In this document: positions 1-6,127 of the stretch, piece after piece | How the letters are laid out: every line of letters begins with the position of its first letter | Position numbering within the stretch: position 1 is the first letter of the stretch | Source: an uncultured bacterium | GTDB lineage: Bacteria > Patescibacteriota > Minisyncoccia > Phycocordibacterales > UBA1006 | DNA length: 9,653 nt | Assembly (NCBI GenBank): GCA_903920485.1 | Contig: CAIXMG010000060.1 | Location: 1 to 9,653, forward strand | Direction of reading: 5' to 3' | Position numbers and translations under genes: made by a program | Notes under the pieces: model-generated | The model's database searches: none | The model's input: only the letters and a program-made list of their open reading frames with translations | What the model was told of the DNA's origin: nothing

Positions 1-40
1 CAAAACCACCGAGTTTCTCAGAAAACTAAAAGAGGAATAA
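1..40 (+). CDS. possible 3' end of an upstream gene (partial)
   Basis: One plus-strand frame is open from the window edge to a TAA at 38-40 and encodes KTTEFLRKLKEE. This is a charged helical tail typical of a protein C-terminus. A good rho-independent terminator follows 3 nt later, which supports a gene ending here. Twelve residues are too few to identify the product. Confidence 0.4.
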   Translation, partial: KTTEFLRKLKEE

Positions 41-43
41 GTG

Positions 44-73
44 AAGGAGTCCGTTCGTTAACGGGCTCCTTTT
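44..73 (+). terminator. rho-independent terminator of the upstream gene
   Basis: GGAGTCCGTT (46-55) pairs with AACGGGCTCC (60-69) around a CGTT loop, with one G-T wobble. Two more A-T pairs (44-45/70-71) lie at the base, and a T run at 70-73 follows. It sits between the TAA at 38-40 and the lepA promoter, so lepA is probably transcribed on its own. Confidence 0.75.
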
Positions 74-88
74 AAAATCCCCAAAATG

Positions 89-97
89 TGGTAGTAT
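89..97 (+). promoter_or_regulatory. lepA extended -10 promoter
   Basis: TGG followed by TAGTAT (92-97) is an extended -10 (TGN plus hexamer). It ends 11 nt before the ATG at 109. The -35 region (about 69-74) has only weak T-rich similarity. The expected start of transcription is near 104, giving a leader of only a few bases and no Shine-Dalgarno site. Confidence 0.5.
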
Positions 98-108
98 GCG
101 GATACATC

Positions 109-1951
<1,843 letters not shown>

Positions 1952-1953
<2 letters not shown>

Positions 1954-1975
1954 GCCTTATTTTAATGGCTTTTTC
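1952..1975 (+). terminator. lepA terminator
   Basis: AAGCC (1952-1956), overlapping the stop codon, pairs with GGCTT (1967-1971) and is followed by a T-rich tail. The stem is short, so this is a moderate call. Confidence 0.5.
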
Positions 1976-1989
1976 TTATGGGGTGATAC

Positions 1990-2018
1990 TTGACATTTAT
2001 ATATAAGTATGCTAATAT
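1990..2018 (+). promoter_or_regulatory. strong sigma70-type promoter of the 88-residue gene
   Basis: A consensus -35 TTGACA (1990-1995), a 17-nt AT-rich spacer and -10 TAATAT (2013-2018) make this the best -35/-10 pair in the window. Transcription should start near 2025, leaving a leader of about 80 nt before the ATG at 2104. That is much longer than at most genes here. Confidence 0.8.
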
Positions 2019-2034
2019 GATAAGGAAATAATGA

Positions 2035-2081
2035 TTAGGAGCCATGTATTCACGAACGTGTCGCGGAAACGTGATTCCTAA
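2035..2081 (+). promoter_or_regulatory. structured 5' leader with a possible 14-codon leader peptide
   Basis: TTAGGA (2035-2040) pairs with TCCTAA (2076-2081), and inside it TCACG (2050-2054) pairs with CGTGA (2070-2074), giving a two-part hairpin. A mini-ORF, ATG at 2044 to TAA at 2086-2088 (MYSRTCRGNVIPNH), overlaps it. Its only Shine-Dalgarno-like AGGAG is just 2 nt from the ATG, so translation is doubtful. The arrangement could be a regulatory leader, but no known riboswitch class is recognised. Confidence 0.4.
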
Positions 2082-2103
2082 CCATTAAACACCATTCTTT
2101 ATT

Positions 2104-2370
2104 ATGAACACTTCAAAAATTGTCATCAAGATCGTTTCTACCGAAAACGGTCAGGCGATCATCCAGGCGGTGATTAACAAGGTCACTCACTACATCAAGG
2201 TAAAAATCATCGAGGCTACCGAAGAACTCGAATTCATAGCCTTGGTAGCATTTGACGCCTGGCAGAATGCCGTTTCAAAGAAGAAGCCAGCCAAGGCTGA
2301 CTTTAAACCCTACGAAGACTTCTGGTCCTGGTTTCAGCTCAAATTGATACCGGCCATGTCGCTTTCGTGA
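2104..2370 (+). CDS. hypothetical protein, 88 aa
   Basis: I do not recognise this protein. It is a small, probably soluble product with no signal peptide or long hydrophobic helix. The N-terminal half looks like an alternating beta/helix pattern (KIVIKIVSTENGQAIIQAVI), and the C-terminal part is Lys-rich followed by aromatics (FKPYEDFWSWFQ, about 68-79). It is a real gene on context: near-consensus promoter, structured leader, ATG start and a strong terminator just after the stop, all as a single-gene unit. No Shine-Dalgarno site precedes the ATG. The strong promoter suggests high expression. Confidence 0.75.
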   Translation: MNTSKIVIKIVSTENGQAIIQAVINKVTHYIKVKIIEATEELEFIALVAFDAWQNAVSKKKPAKADFKPYEDFWSWFQLKLIPAMSLS

Positions 2371-2392
2371 GAAACGAAGCAGTCAAAACTAT

Positions 2393-2425
2393 AAAAGCCC
2401 TAACCAATCGGTCGGGGCTTTTTTT
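2393..2425 (+). terminator. rho-independent terminator of the 88-residue gene
   Basis: AAAAGCCC (2393-2400) pairs with GGGCTTTT (2415-2422). A small inner ACC/GGT stem (2403-2405/2410-2412) lies in the loop, and the T run reaches 2425. Confidence 0.85.
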
Positions 2426-2430
2426 ATGCT

Positions 2431-2452
2431 AAAAAACGCCCTTGGGCGCTTT
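2431..2452 (-). terminator. terminator of the 37-residue minus-strand gene
   Basis: CGCC (2437-2440) pairs with GGCG (2445-2448). On the minus strand the hairpin is followed by T6 (2436-2431). It begins immediately after the TAG at 2453-2455. The core CTTGGGCGCTTT is shared with the terminator at 3308-3328. Confidence 0.65.
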
Positions 2453-2566
2453 CTAAAAATGGGTGACTCCTGCGTACAGGATAATCATCGAAATAATGAC
2501 CAGGACGCTGATGACGCCCCAGATCCATTTGATCCGCTTTTGGTGCTTGCTCGTGAAAATATTCAT
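2453..2566 (-). CDS. 37-residue single-span membrane peptide
   Basis: The product, starting MNIFTSKHQKRIKW, has a basic N-terminus and one hydrophobic helix (about residues 14-34, rich in I/V/L) ending in GVTHF. The positive-inside rule predicts a cytoplasmic N-terminus. A longer 100-codon frame exists upstream, but its extra residues are antisense to the septum gene. The ATG at 2566 has a -10 TATACT ending 6 nt before it with a -35-like TTTACT 16 nt further up, and a terminator sits right after the stop, so a short independent gene is well supported. Function is unknown. Small proteins of this form are, from general knowledge, common in Patescibacteria. Confidence 0.7.
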   Translation of the reverse strand: MNIFTSKHQKRIKWIWGVISVLVIISMIILYAGVTHF

Positions 2567-2572
2567 AGGTGT

Positions 2573-2600
2573 AGTATAATGAAAGGGCCAAAAAAGTAAA
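2573..2600. promoter_or_regulatory. overlapping divergent promoters
   Basis: AGTATAAT (2573-2580) reads TATAAT on the plus strand (2575-2580) and TATACT on the minus strand (2578-2573), so the two -10 boxes share four bases. The minus promoter has a -35-like TTTACT (2600-2595) with a 16-nt spacer. The plus promoter has no clear -35. RNA polymerase can occupy only one at a time, so the two genes probably compete. Confidence 0.6.
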
Positions 2601-2606
2601 GATTTT

Positions 2607-2987
2607 ATGCGCACGACCGATCTTGTTGCCGGAAAGAAGAAGTCATGGTTCCGTTCGCCTTGGGTGGCGATCGTTTTGGTGGTGGCAGTGGTCTGGGGAT
2701 GTGTAGCGGCCTTCGGGGCGTACGGGAAGTATCGCGAAGCAGCGGGTCTGCGCAACCAGTCGGCACGGGAGCTGGAGGAACTTCAGGAGAAGCAGGCTGA
2801 CCTGGCGGGAAAGATCAATGATCTTTCAACGAATCGGGGGATGGAAGCCGAAGTCCGTAACCGCTATCGCGTGGTAAAGCCGGGCGAACAGTTGGTCATT
2901 GTCGTTGACAATCGCGATTCGACGGCGTCTGCCACCGTGGCAGGGGCGACGTTCTGGCAAAGGGTAAGGGATTTCATTGGCTGGTAA
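2607..2987 (+). CDS. FtsB/DivIC-like septum formation initiator
   Basis: A bitopic division protein that in known families joins the FtsL-FtsQ/DivIB complex at the septum. The 126-residue product has a basic cytoplasmic N-terminus (to about 17), one transmembrane helix (about 19-39) and a coiled coil (about 40-78). The segment around GMEAEVRNRYRVVKPGEQLV (78-97) matches the family's conserved C-terminal motif in which an R/Y-rich stretch precedes KPGE. A 26-residue tail with FWQRVRDFIGW follows. Length fits the family (about 100-130). It is divergent from the 37-residue peptide and 20 nt upstream of the glutaredoxin start. FtsL is an alternative but usually lacks the KPGE motif. No Shine-Dalgarno site is evident. 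Confidence 0.85.
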   Translation: MRTTDLVAGKKKSWFRSPWVAIVLVVAVVWGCVAAFGAYGKYREAAGLRNQSARELEELQEKQADLAGKINDLSTNRGMEAEVRNRYRVVKPGEQLVIVVDNRDSTASATVAGATFWQRVRDFIGW

Positions 2988-2990
2988 TTG

Positions 2991-2999
2991 TGGTATACT
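2991..2999 (+). promoter_or_regulatory. extended -10 promoter of the glutaredoxin gene
   Basis: TGG plus TATACT (2994-2999) ends 8 nt before the ATG at 3008, so the transcript should begin at or within a base or two of the start codon. No convincing -35 is present, as expected for an extended -10 promoter. Confidence 0.65.
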
Positions 3000-3007
3000 T
3001 GGCGCAT

Positions 3008-3289
3008 ATGAACAAGAAAATCGACATTTATTCGACCCCCAACTGCCATTTCTGCCACATGGAAAAGGAATACTTGACGTCCCTCAGCATTCCCTTTACC
3101 GACCACGATGTCGCTTCCGATCAGGAGAAGCGGGCGTACATCCTCGACCTGACGGGCCAGATGGGCGTTCCGGTTACCGTCATCACCGATCCCGAGCATC
3201 CCGACGCGCAGCCGGTAATTCTGGTCGGTTTCAGCCAGGCGATTCTCGATCAGCATTTAGGAATCAACCAGCCAGCGGTAGCAGCATAA
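3008..3289 (+). CDS. glutaredoxin-like thiol-disulfide protein
   Basis: A small cytosolic redox protein of the thioredoxin fold (glutaredoxin/NrdH type), expected to reduce disulfides or mixed disulfides in partner proteins. The 93-residue product shows the order beta1 (KIDIYST), active site CHFC (13-16), the GVPVTV segment with the conserved cis-proline (P55) and the GF turn (74-75) before the last helix. The ATG at 3008 is chosen because it starts right at beta1; the frame extends to 2990 but only through the promoter. The CHFC dithiol site fits a two-cysteine mechanism. Whether it takes electrons from glutathione or thioredoxin reductase cannot be seen. A terminator follows 18 nt after the stop. 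Confidence 0.85.
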   Translation: MNKKIDIYSTPNCHFCHMEKEYLTSLSIPFTDHDVASDQEKRAYILDLTGQMGVPVTVITDPEHPDAQPVILVGFSQAILDQHLGINQPAVAA

Positions 3290-3307
3290 GTACTAATATG
3301 ATAGGAT

Positions 3308-3328
3308 AAAGGCGCCTTGGGCGCTTTT
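3308..3328 (+). terminator. terminator of the glutaredoxin gene
   Basis: GCGCC (3312-3316) pairs with GGCGC (3320-3324) around a 3-nt loop, followed by T4 (3325-3328). It shares the core CTTGGGCGCTTT with 2431-2452, apparently a preferred terminator core in this genome. Confidence 0.7.
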
Positions 3329-3344
3329 ATGCGTTCCAGGGGGA

Positions 3345-3350
3345 TATGAT
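3345..3350 (+). promoter_or_regulatory. possible -10 box of tRNA-Arg
   Basis: TATGAT lies 11 nt before the tRNA, downstream of the glutaredoxin terminator. No good -35 is seen. GGATA (3342-3346) and TATCC (3353-3357) form a small inverted repeat around it. Confidence 0.35.
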
Positions 3351-3361
3351 CCTATCCGCTT

Positions 3362-3433
3362 GCCCCCATAGCTCAATGGATAGAGCAGTTCCGTCCTAAG
3401 GAAAAGATGCACGTTCGATTCGTACTGGGGGCA
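3362..3433 (+). tRNA. tRNA-Arg(CCT)
   Basis: The cloverleaf has acceptor GCCCCCA/TGGGGGC, D stem GCTC/GAGC, anticodon stem GTTCC/GGAAA, loop GTCCTAA with anticodon CCT (reads AGG), and T arm GCACG-TTCGATT-CGTAC, with A as discriminator. CCA is not encoded (CAG follows), so a CCA-adding enzyme is needed. Two stem positions do not pair, G27-A43 and C50-A64, and the variable loop is only 4 nt. It is therefore imperfect but recognisable. It borders the low-GC middle region. Confidence 0.9.
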
Positions 3434-3533
3434 CAGCCAAGGCCGATGCGGAGGCCCTATATTTTGGAAGGTTTTGCACCTTTCAAATGGAAGACTGTTC
3501 CGAGAATCGAATTTAACGAGATTCGAGGGTCTT
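3434..3533 (+). other. structured non-coding stretch after tRNA-Arg
   Basis: No credible gene is present. Three hairpins lie in series: GGCC (3441-3444/3453-3456); a 10-bp stem TTTGGAAGGT (3463-3472) with ACCTTTCAAA (3478-3487) containing one G-T pair; and a terminator-like set with TCGAAT (3507-3512)/ATTCGA (3521-3526) inside AAGAC (3491-3495)/GTCTT (3529-3533), followed by T5. It may be the trailer and terminator of the tRNA transcript, a small RNA co-transcribed with it, or integration debris. Confidence 0.45.
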
Positions 3534-3538
3534 TTTAC

Positions 3539-3587
3539 TTGCGTTAATGCAGGGGGGGGTAAAATAGAACTTGTTATTAATTAACGC
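3539..3587 (+). promoter_or_regulatory. candidate promoter with G8 spacer tract and flanking inverted repeat
   Basis: A -35-like TTGCGT (3539-3544) and -10-like TAAAAT (3560-3565) are 15 nt apart, and the spacer contains eight consecutive G (3552-3559). A perfect inverted repeat, GCGTTAAT (3541-3548) and ATTAACGC (3580-3587), encloses the tract and the -10. A change in G count would change the -35/-10 distance. Confidence 0.45.
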
Positions 3588-3600
3588 GAAATCATTTTAT

Positions 3601-4074
3601 ATGAGAAGTAACACAAAAGTTATCTTAGGAATTCTAATCGTCGTGATTGTAGGAGTCGGTGCGTATTTTATCGGAAAATCTGGAACGATTGGAACAGCTT
3701 CGGTATATAATGCAACAATTACAAAAGCTGCCCCTTCGGCCGTTGCAACAAAGACAACACCATCAGCTTCAACTACCGATCCGCTATGGTGCCTTCGTAA
3801 CGGAGGAACAGTTGGATCAGATGGTCTTTGTTACGGAAACCCATCAATTATAACAAATGTAAGCGCGGTGACTGGACCAAGTGACGATGTCGCCACACAA
3901 CCAAATGGCCCAAGATGTGTTAAAATTTATTGGACCTGTGGCAGTGAGGGCAGTGGCGATTGTGTTGCAACTATATGCTCCCCGGCTGTTATTCAAAATA
4001 TTGTAGTACCATCAAATCTTATGGTCGCGGCAGTAAAACCGCTTGAGGCATCTGCAGCTTCATCTTCTAAGTAA
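3601..4074 (+). CDS. membrane-anchored, Cys-containing extracytoplasmic hypothetical protein
   Basis: I do not recognise the family. The 157-residue product has a basic N-terminus and one hydrophobic helix (about 7-24), used as an uncleaved anchor or signal peptide. A low-complexity Ala/Thr/Ser/Pro linker (about 38-60) follows, then a domain with six cysteines (64, 77, 106, 113, 121, 126) and a small-residue tail ending ASSSK. The pattern WCLRNGGTVGSDGLCYGN resembles short disulfide-closed loops of surface proteins; even cysteine number outside the membrane suggests disulfides. The ATG at 3601 is used because the upstream TTG at 3571 adds nothing membrane-compatible. Codons are clearly AT-richer than in the flanking housekeeping genes, suggesting transfer. 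Confidence 0.7.
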   Translation: MRSNTKVILGILIVVIVGVGAYFIGKSGTIGTASVYNATITKAAPSAVATKTTPSASTTDPLWCLRNGGTVGSDGLCYGNPSIITNVSAVTGPSDDVATQPNGPRCVKIYWTCGSEGSGDCVATICSPAVIQNIVVPSNLMVAAVKPLEASAASSSK

Positions 4075-4079
4075 ATTCT

Positions 4080-4129
4080 TTGTTTTAAAGTTTAAAAGAT
4101 AATATTATAAATTAATTACTTGTTAATTA
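4080..4129 (+). promoter_or_regulatory. AT-rich promoter region of the 126-residue gene
   Basis: TTGTTT (4080-4085) and TATTAT (4103-4108) are separated by 17 nt. Downstream, the direct repeat TTAATTA (4112-4118 and 4123-4129), spaced by CTTG, runs into the start codon and could be an operator. A related sequence, with CTTGTTA and AATTAA, precedes the 3601 gene (about 3570-3584). Confidence 0.4.
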
Positions 4130-4509
4130 TGTCAATGGAATCAATGCCGAAAATCGAGCGGCCTTTGAATCAAGAACAAATGACGGAACTTCTGAAAAAG
4201 AATTCCTTGGACCTGTTCGATGTTTCTAAAAGTTTAATCGAGGGGCAAAACGAGGGTTGGGCGAAGGATATCCAAAAAGGGCTTGAACCGCTTACGTGGA
4301 ATGAAAATTCGGGAGTTCTGATTTTCAACGACGGGGAACAAACCTATGTGACAAGACCATCCGCTGAACTGCGAGAAAAATTGAACAAGTCGGGAACGTA
4401 TACAAAAAATGAAAGTTTGGGAGTTCCTCATATCAACGACGGCGACGTTTGGAAAGACAAATTTGCATTTGAAGATTTCAAGAAAAAGTGGGAACAGATT
4501 CCGAGTTAA
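4129..4509 (+). CDS. hypothetical protein, 126 aa
   Basis: No family is recognised. The product is soluble and charged, with no signal or membrane segment. An N-terminal helical part (NQEQMTELLKKNSLDLFDVS) is followed by a beta-rich centre (SGVLIFNDGEQTYVTRP) and a Lys-rich aromatic C-terminal helix (FAFEDFKKKWEQIPS). The ATG at 4129 is preferred; ATG at 4135 is also possible and no Shine-Dalgarno site separates them. It shares low GC with its upstream neighbour and ends 5 nt before a long bidirectional terminator. It may belong to the same accessory cargo as the 3601 gene. Confidence 0.65.
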   Translation: MSMESMPKIERPLNQEQMTELLKKNSLDLFDVSKSLIEGQNEGWAKDIQKGLEPLTWNENSGVLIFNDGEQTYVTRPSAELREKLNKSGTYTKNESLGVPHINDGDVWKDKFAFEDFKKKWEQIPS

Positions 4510-4514
4510 GGATA

Positions 4515-4557
4515 TTCAAAAAGCACTGGCAAGCCTCGCTTGCCAGTGCTTTTTGAA
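4515..4557. terminator. 19-bp perfect bidirectional terminator
   Basis: A perfect 19-bp stem (4515-4533 with 4539-4557) surrounds a CCTCG loop. The stem carries A5 on one side and T5 on the other, so it ends transcription from both directions. It separates the convergent 126-residue gene (+) and the ADP-ribosyltransferase-like gene (-). Confidence 0.9.
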
Positions 4558-4581
4558 ATTATTATCTGTAAAACTTTTTTG

Positions 4582-5100
4582 CTACTGAAGCGAAACGAAA
4601 TCCTCGGCGTCTGACTTTGTAACGTCAACAAACCTGAAGGAGATTCCGCGTCTTTTCAGCTCGGCTACCGGGTCGTCAATCCGTTCGATCGAAAGCGCCT
4701 TTGTTTTTTCTTCCGTTATCACCTCTAAAATCCCAAGCCCTTTCTCCCAGTGAAAACTGCTTCTCTGGAATTTCATGACATACCCGCCATCCTTGTAAAG
4801 CTCGCGGAGGCTCTCTTCGAGCGAGACTGCTCCATAAATGGTTGCCTGCTGCTCATATTTTTTAAGGTCGATCCCGACGGTATACTGGTATTTTCTGCCG
4901 TCTGACTCAAAGAATTTGTGCCGAAAAGTATAGGCAACGGCAATCCATTTGTAAGGGGTGGCGTGAAAAGAAACCTTGTCGAAGGTTATCACCCTGCTTC
5001 CGTCGACACTGAACGTCCCCCTTATGTTTTCCCTTGGAACGGCTTCCCCGAACGAAACCGGCGAGCCGTGATAGACGTAGTCAGGATCTTCTGTTTGCAT
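4582..5100 (-). CDS. possible ADP-ribosyltransferase-fold protein, 172 aa
   Basis: Three elements occur in the order seen in small ADP-ribosyltransferase-fold proteins: YHGS (10-13) near the N-terminus, SFHATPYKWIAVAY (44-57), which fits the usual pattern of a strand, an A-T-P turn and a helix with Ala and Tyr, and GGYVMKF (105-111) followed by an aromatic segment. In such enzymes the first His and a Tyr hold NAD. A catalytic Glu cannot be assigned by eye. The fold covers toxins, RNA 2'-phosphotransferases and uncharacterised phage or accessory proteins, so the substrate is unknown and no antitoxin gene is obvious. A -10-like TAAAAT ends 6 nt before the ATG. It lies in the low-GC middle region, 48 nt after a gene remnant on the same strand. 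Confidence 0.55.
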   Translation of the reverse strand: MQTEDPDYVYHGSPVSFGEAVPRENIRGTFSVDGSRVITFDKVSFHATPYKWIAVAYTFRHKFFESDGRKYQYTVGIDLKKYEQQATIYGAVSLEESLRELYKDGGYVMKFQRSSFHWEKGLGILEVITEEKTKALSIERIDDPVAELKRRGISFRFVDVTKSDAEDFVSLQ

Positions 5101-5106
5101 AGAAGA

Positions 5107-5112
5107 ATTTTA
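5107..5112 (-). promoter_or_regulatory. -10 box of the ADP-ribosyltransferase-like gene
   Basis: TAAAAT on the minus strand ends 6 nt before the ATG at 5100, the same spacing seen at other genes here. The -35 is not clear. Confidence 0.45.
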
Positions 5113-5148
5113 ACATAAAAACCGTTTCTAGCTTAACCGACAAGGTTT

Positions 5149-5532
5149 CTACTGCAGTCCTTGAAACTTTTTATCAACCTCCTTTTCTGCAGAATCGGAG
5201 AGGATTCCCTTGCTTTTTATGTCTTCAATCATCTTCTTTTTTCCCTCAGCCGACACCTCTTTCTTCGATTCGTAGATGTCCCTTGCCGTCACGGGTACCA
5301 AATCATATTTCAAATTCAAGGGGCTCACGGACTCTTTTACAGGGAGATATTCCTTTTCGTAGAACTCTCGATACTCAGGGGCATTTGGATTATTGCCTGC
5401 CTCGGCAAGGATTTTTTTCCCTTTCGGAGCCAGTACGTTCTCAAGGTAGTCCTGCGTGTATTCCTGGGGCAGGAATTCGACCTTGTATTTCTTAAGTTCG
5501 CCACTCTCTTTCTTAAAAGCATACAGGGGTAT
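5149..5532 (-). pseudogene. C-terminal remnant of an unidentified gene
   Basis: The minus strand is open from a TAA at 5535-5533 down to a TAG at 5151-5149 (127 codons) with protein-like composition: KKYKVEFLPQEYTQDYLENV, then KYDLVPVTARDIYESKKEV, and an acidic/basic helical end finishing KKFQGLQ. There is no ATG or other credible start in the first half, and no matching frame continues upstream, so the N-terminus is missing. The plus-strand frame over the same bases (144 codons) is hydrophobic and Phe/Leu-rich in the way antisense frames are, so the minus frame is preferred. No family is recognised. Loss of the 5' part by deletion or recombination near 5530 is the simplest reading. Confidence 0.55.
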
Positions 5533-5617
5533 TTAAAGCTCTCGGAGGAACGGCGCTTAAGGTTACGCCTGAAGAAGATGTCCTATTCCACTTGAGGAAT
5601 CTGTTACGTTCATGCGA
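5517..5617 (+). pseudogene. short coding remnant on the plus strand
   Basis: After a TAA near 5512, one plus-strand frame stays open to TGA about 5617 and reads GVFKALGGTALKVTPEED and on to LFHLRNLLRSCD. It looks like genuine protein but has no start codon and only about 34 residues. It abuts the start-less minus-strand remnant, as if two broken genes were joined here. The reverse frame over the same bases is also open, so the strand is not certain. Confidence 0.3.
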
Positions 5618-5645
5618 TTGAGGCCTCAGAAATAAGTGCTATACT
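5618..5645 (+). promoter_or_regulatory. promoter of the 86-residue membrane protein
   Basis: -35 TTGAGG (5618-5623), 16-nt spacer, extended -10 TGC-TATACT (5637-5645). The hexamer ends 6 nt before the ATG at 5652, so transcription should start at the initiation codon. Confidence 0.7.
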
Positions 5646-5651
5646 AACTTT

Positions 5652-5912
5652 ATGAACGACAACGAACTTGAAAAGATGGTCCTTGAAACATACCGCATGA
5701 CGAAGGAAAACCGCGAGATGCTCAAGCGGATCGACGGCCGTCAGCAGACCGCGCAGACGATGAAGGTGCTGCGATGGGTGATCGGCATCATCGTCCTGGT
5801 TGCGCTGTACTTCGTCTTAAGGCCATACTTCGGAACCATTCAAGCTGAGATTCGGTCCATCCAGTCGACGGCAGCCACCGTCCAGTCCCTGCTTCCTGGC
5901 AAGACTCAGTAG
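5652..5912 (+). CDS. small coiled-coil/membrane protein, 86 aa
   Basis: The product has a charged helical N-terminus (about 1-36, heptad-like, with ELEKMVLETYRMTKENREML), one transmembrane helix (about 39-57, RWVIGIIVLVALYFVL) and a second amphipathic helix with Ile/Leu spacing (about 62-81). The topology is probably N-terminus inside. The family is not recognised by name; proteins of this size and shape are, from general knowledge, frequent in Patescibacteria. It could act as an assembly or scaffold factor, but nothing in the sequence says so. Housekeeping-like GC returns here, so the accessory segment ends before this gene. tRNA-Phe follows with its own promoter. Confidence 0.75.
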   Translation: MNDNELEKMVLETYRMTKENREMLKRIDGRQQTAQTMKVLRWVIGIIVLVALYFVLRPYFGTIQAEIRSIQSTAATVQSLLPGKTQ

Positions 5913-5940
5913 TTGAGTTTTCCCCAGGATTCTGTATACT
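5913..5940 (+). promoter_or_regulatory. tRNA-Phe promoter
   Basis: TTGAGT (5913-5918), 16-nt spacer, TATACT (5935-5940). It starts at the base after the stop codon of the preceding gene. Spacing and hexamers nearly duplicate the promoter at 5618-5645. The expected start leaves a tRNA leader of about 18 nt. Confidence 0.75.
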
Positions 5941-5964
5941 GGCCTGACAGTTTCGACTGGTCTT

Positions 5965-6037
5965 GCCGAGGTAGCTCAGTTGGTAGAGCATATCCCTGAA
6001 GAGGATGGGGTCGGCGGTTCGAGCCCGCCCCTCGGCA
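5965..6037 (+). tRNA. tRNA-Phe(GAA)
   Basis: The cloverleaf is complete: acceptor GCCGAGG/CCTCGGC, D arm GCTC-AGTTGGTA-GAGC, anticodon stem TATCC/GGATG (one T-G pair), loop CTGAAGA with anticodon GAA, variable loop GGGTC, T arm GGCGG-TTCGAGC-CCGCC, discriminator A. CCA is not encoded (CAA follows). It ends 4 nt before the branched palindromic element. Confidence 0.96.
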
Positions 6038-6041
6038 CAAA

Positions 6042-6127
6042 AGCAAAACCTCTCCCGACCGCGCTGCGGTCACCCTCTCCTCAATGAGGAGAGGGTCGCT
6101 CCGACAGGAGCGGGGAGAGGTTTTGCT
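6042..6127. repeat. fully paired four-way-junction palindromic element / bidirectional terminator
   Basis: A 15-bp outer stem (6042-6056 with 6113-6127) closes three hairpins that follow one another without a single unpaired base: 6057-6062/6066-6071 (6 bp, loop GCT), 6072-6082/6086-6096 (11 bp, loop AAT) and 6097-6102/6107-6112 (6 bp, loop GACA). The outer stem carries AAAA/TTTT, so either strand ends in a terminator-like T run. It lies between tRNA-Phe and hsp20 and its last bases are part of the hsp20 stop codon. It probably serves as terminator for both; such order suggests a mobile repeat unit. Confidence 0.85.

Noticed and set aside
88..108. GTG at 88 as the lepA start
   Set aside because: The added residues (VVCGYI) match no LepA N-terminus and overlap the extended -10 promoter.
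2567..2755. N-terminal extension of the 37-residue minus-strand peptide
   Set aside because: The additional 63 residues are antisense to the FtsB/DivIC-like gene and the promoter lies just upstream of the internal ATG.
5161..5595. 144-codon plus-strand ORF starting MKLFINLLF
   Set aside because: Its Phe/Leu/Arg-rich composition is that of an antisense frame; the exactly opposite minus frame reads as a normal soluble protein with natural codon use.
5616..5628. GAGGCCTCAG match between 5619-5628 and the lepA palindrome
   Set aside because: The shared part is a short self-palindromic 8-mer with no flanking similarity; chance is sufficient.
3362..5651. Attachment-site duplication of the tRNA-Arg 3' end
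   Set aside because: No second copy of GTTCGATTCGTACTGGGGGC or a close variant was found in the window.
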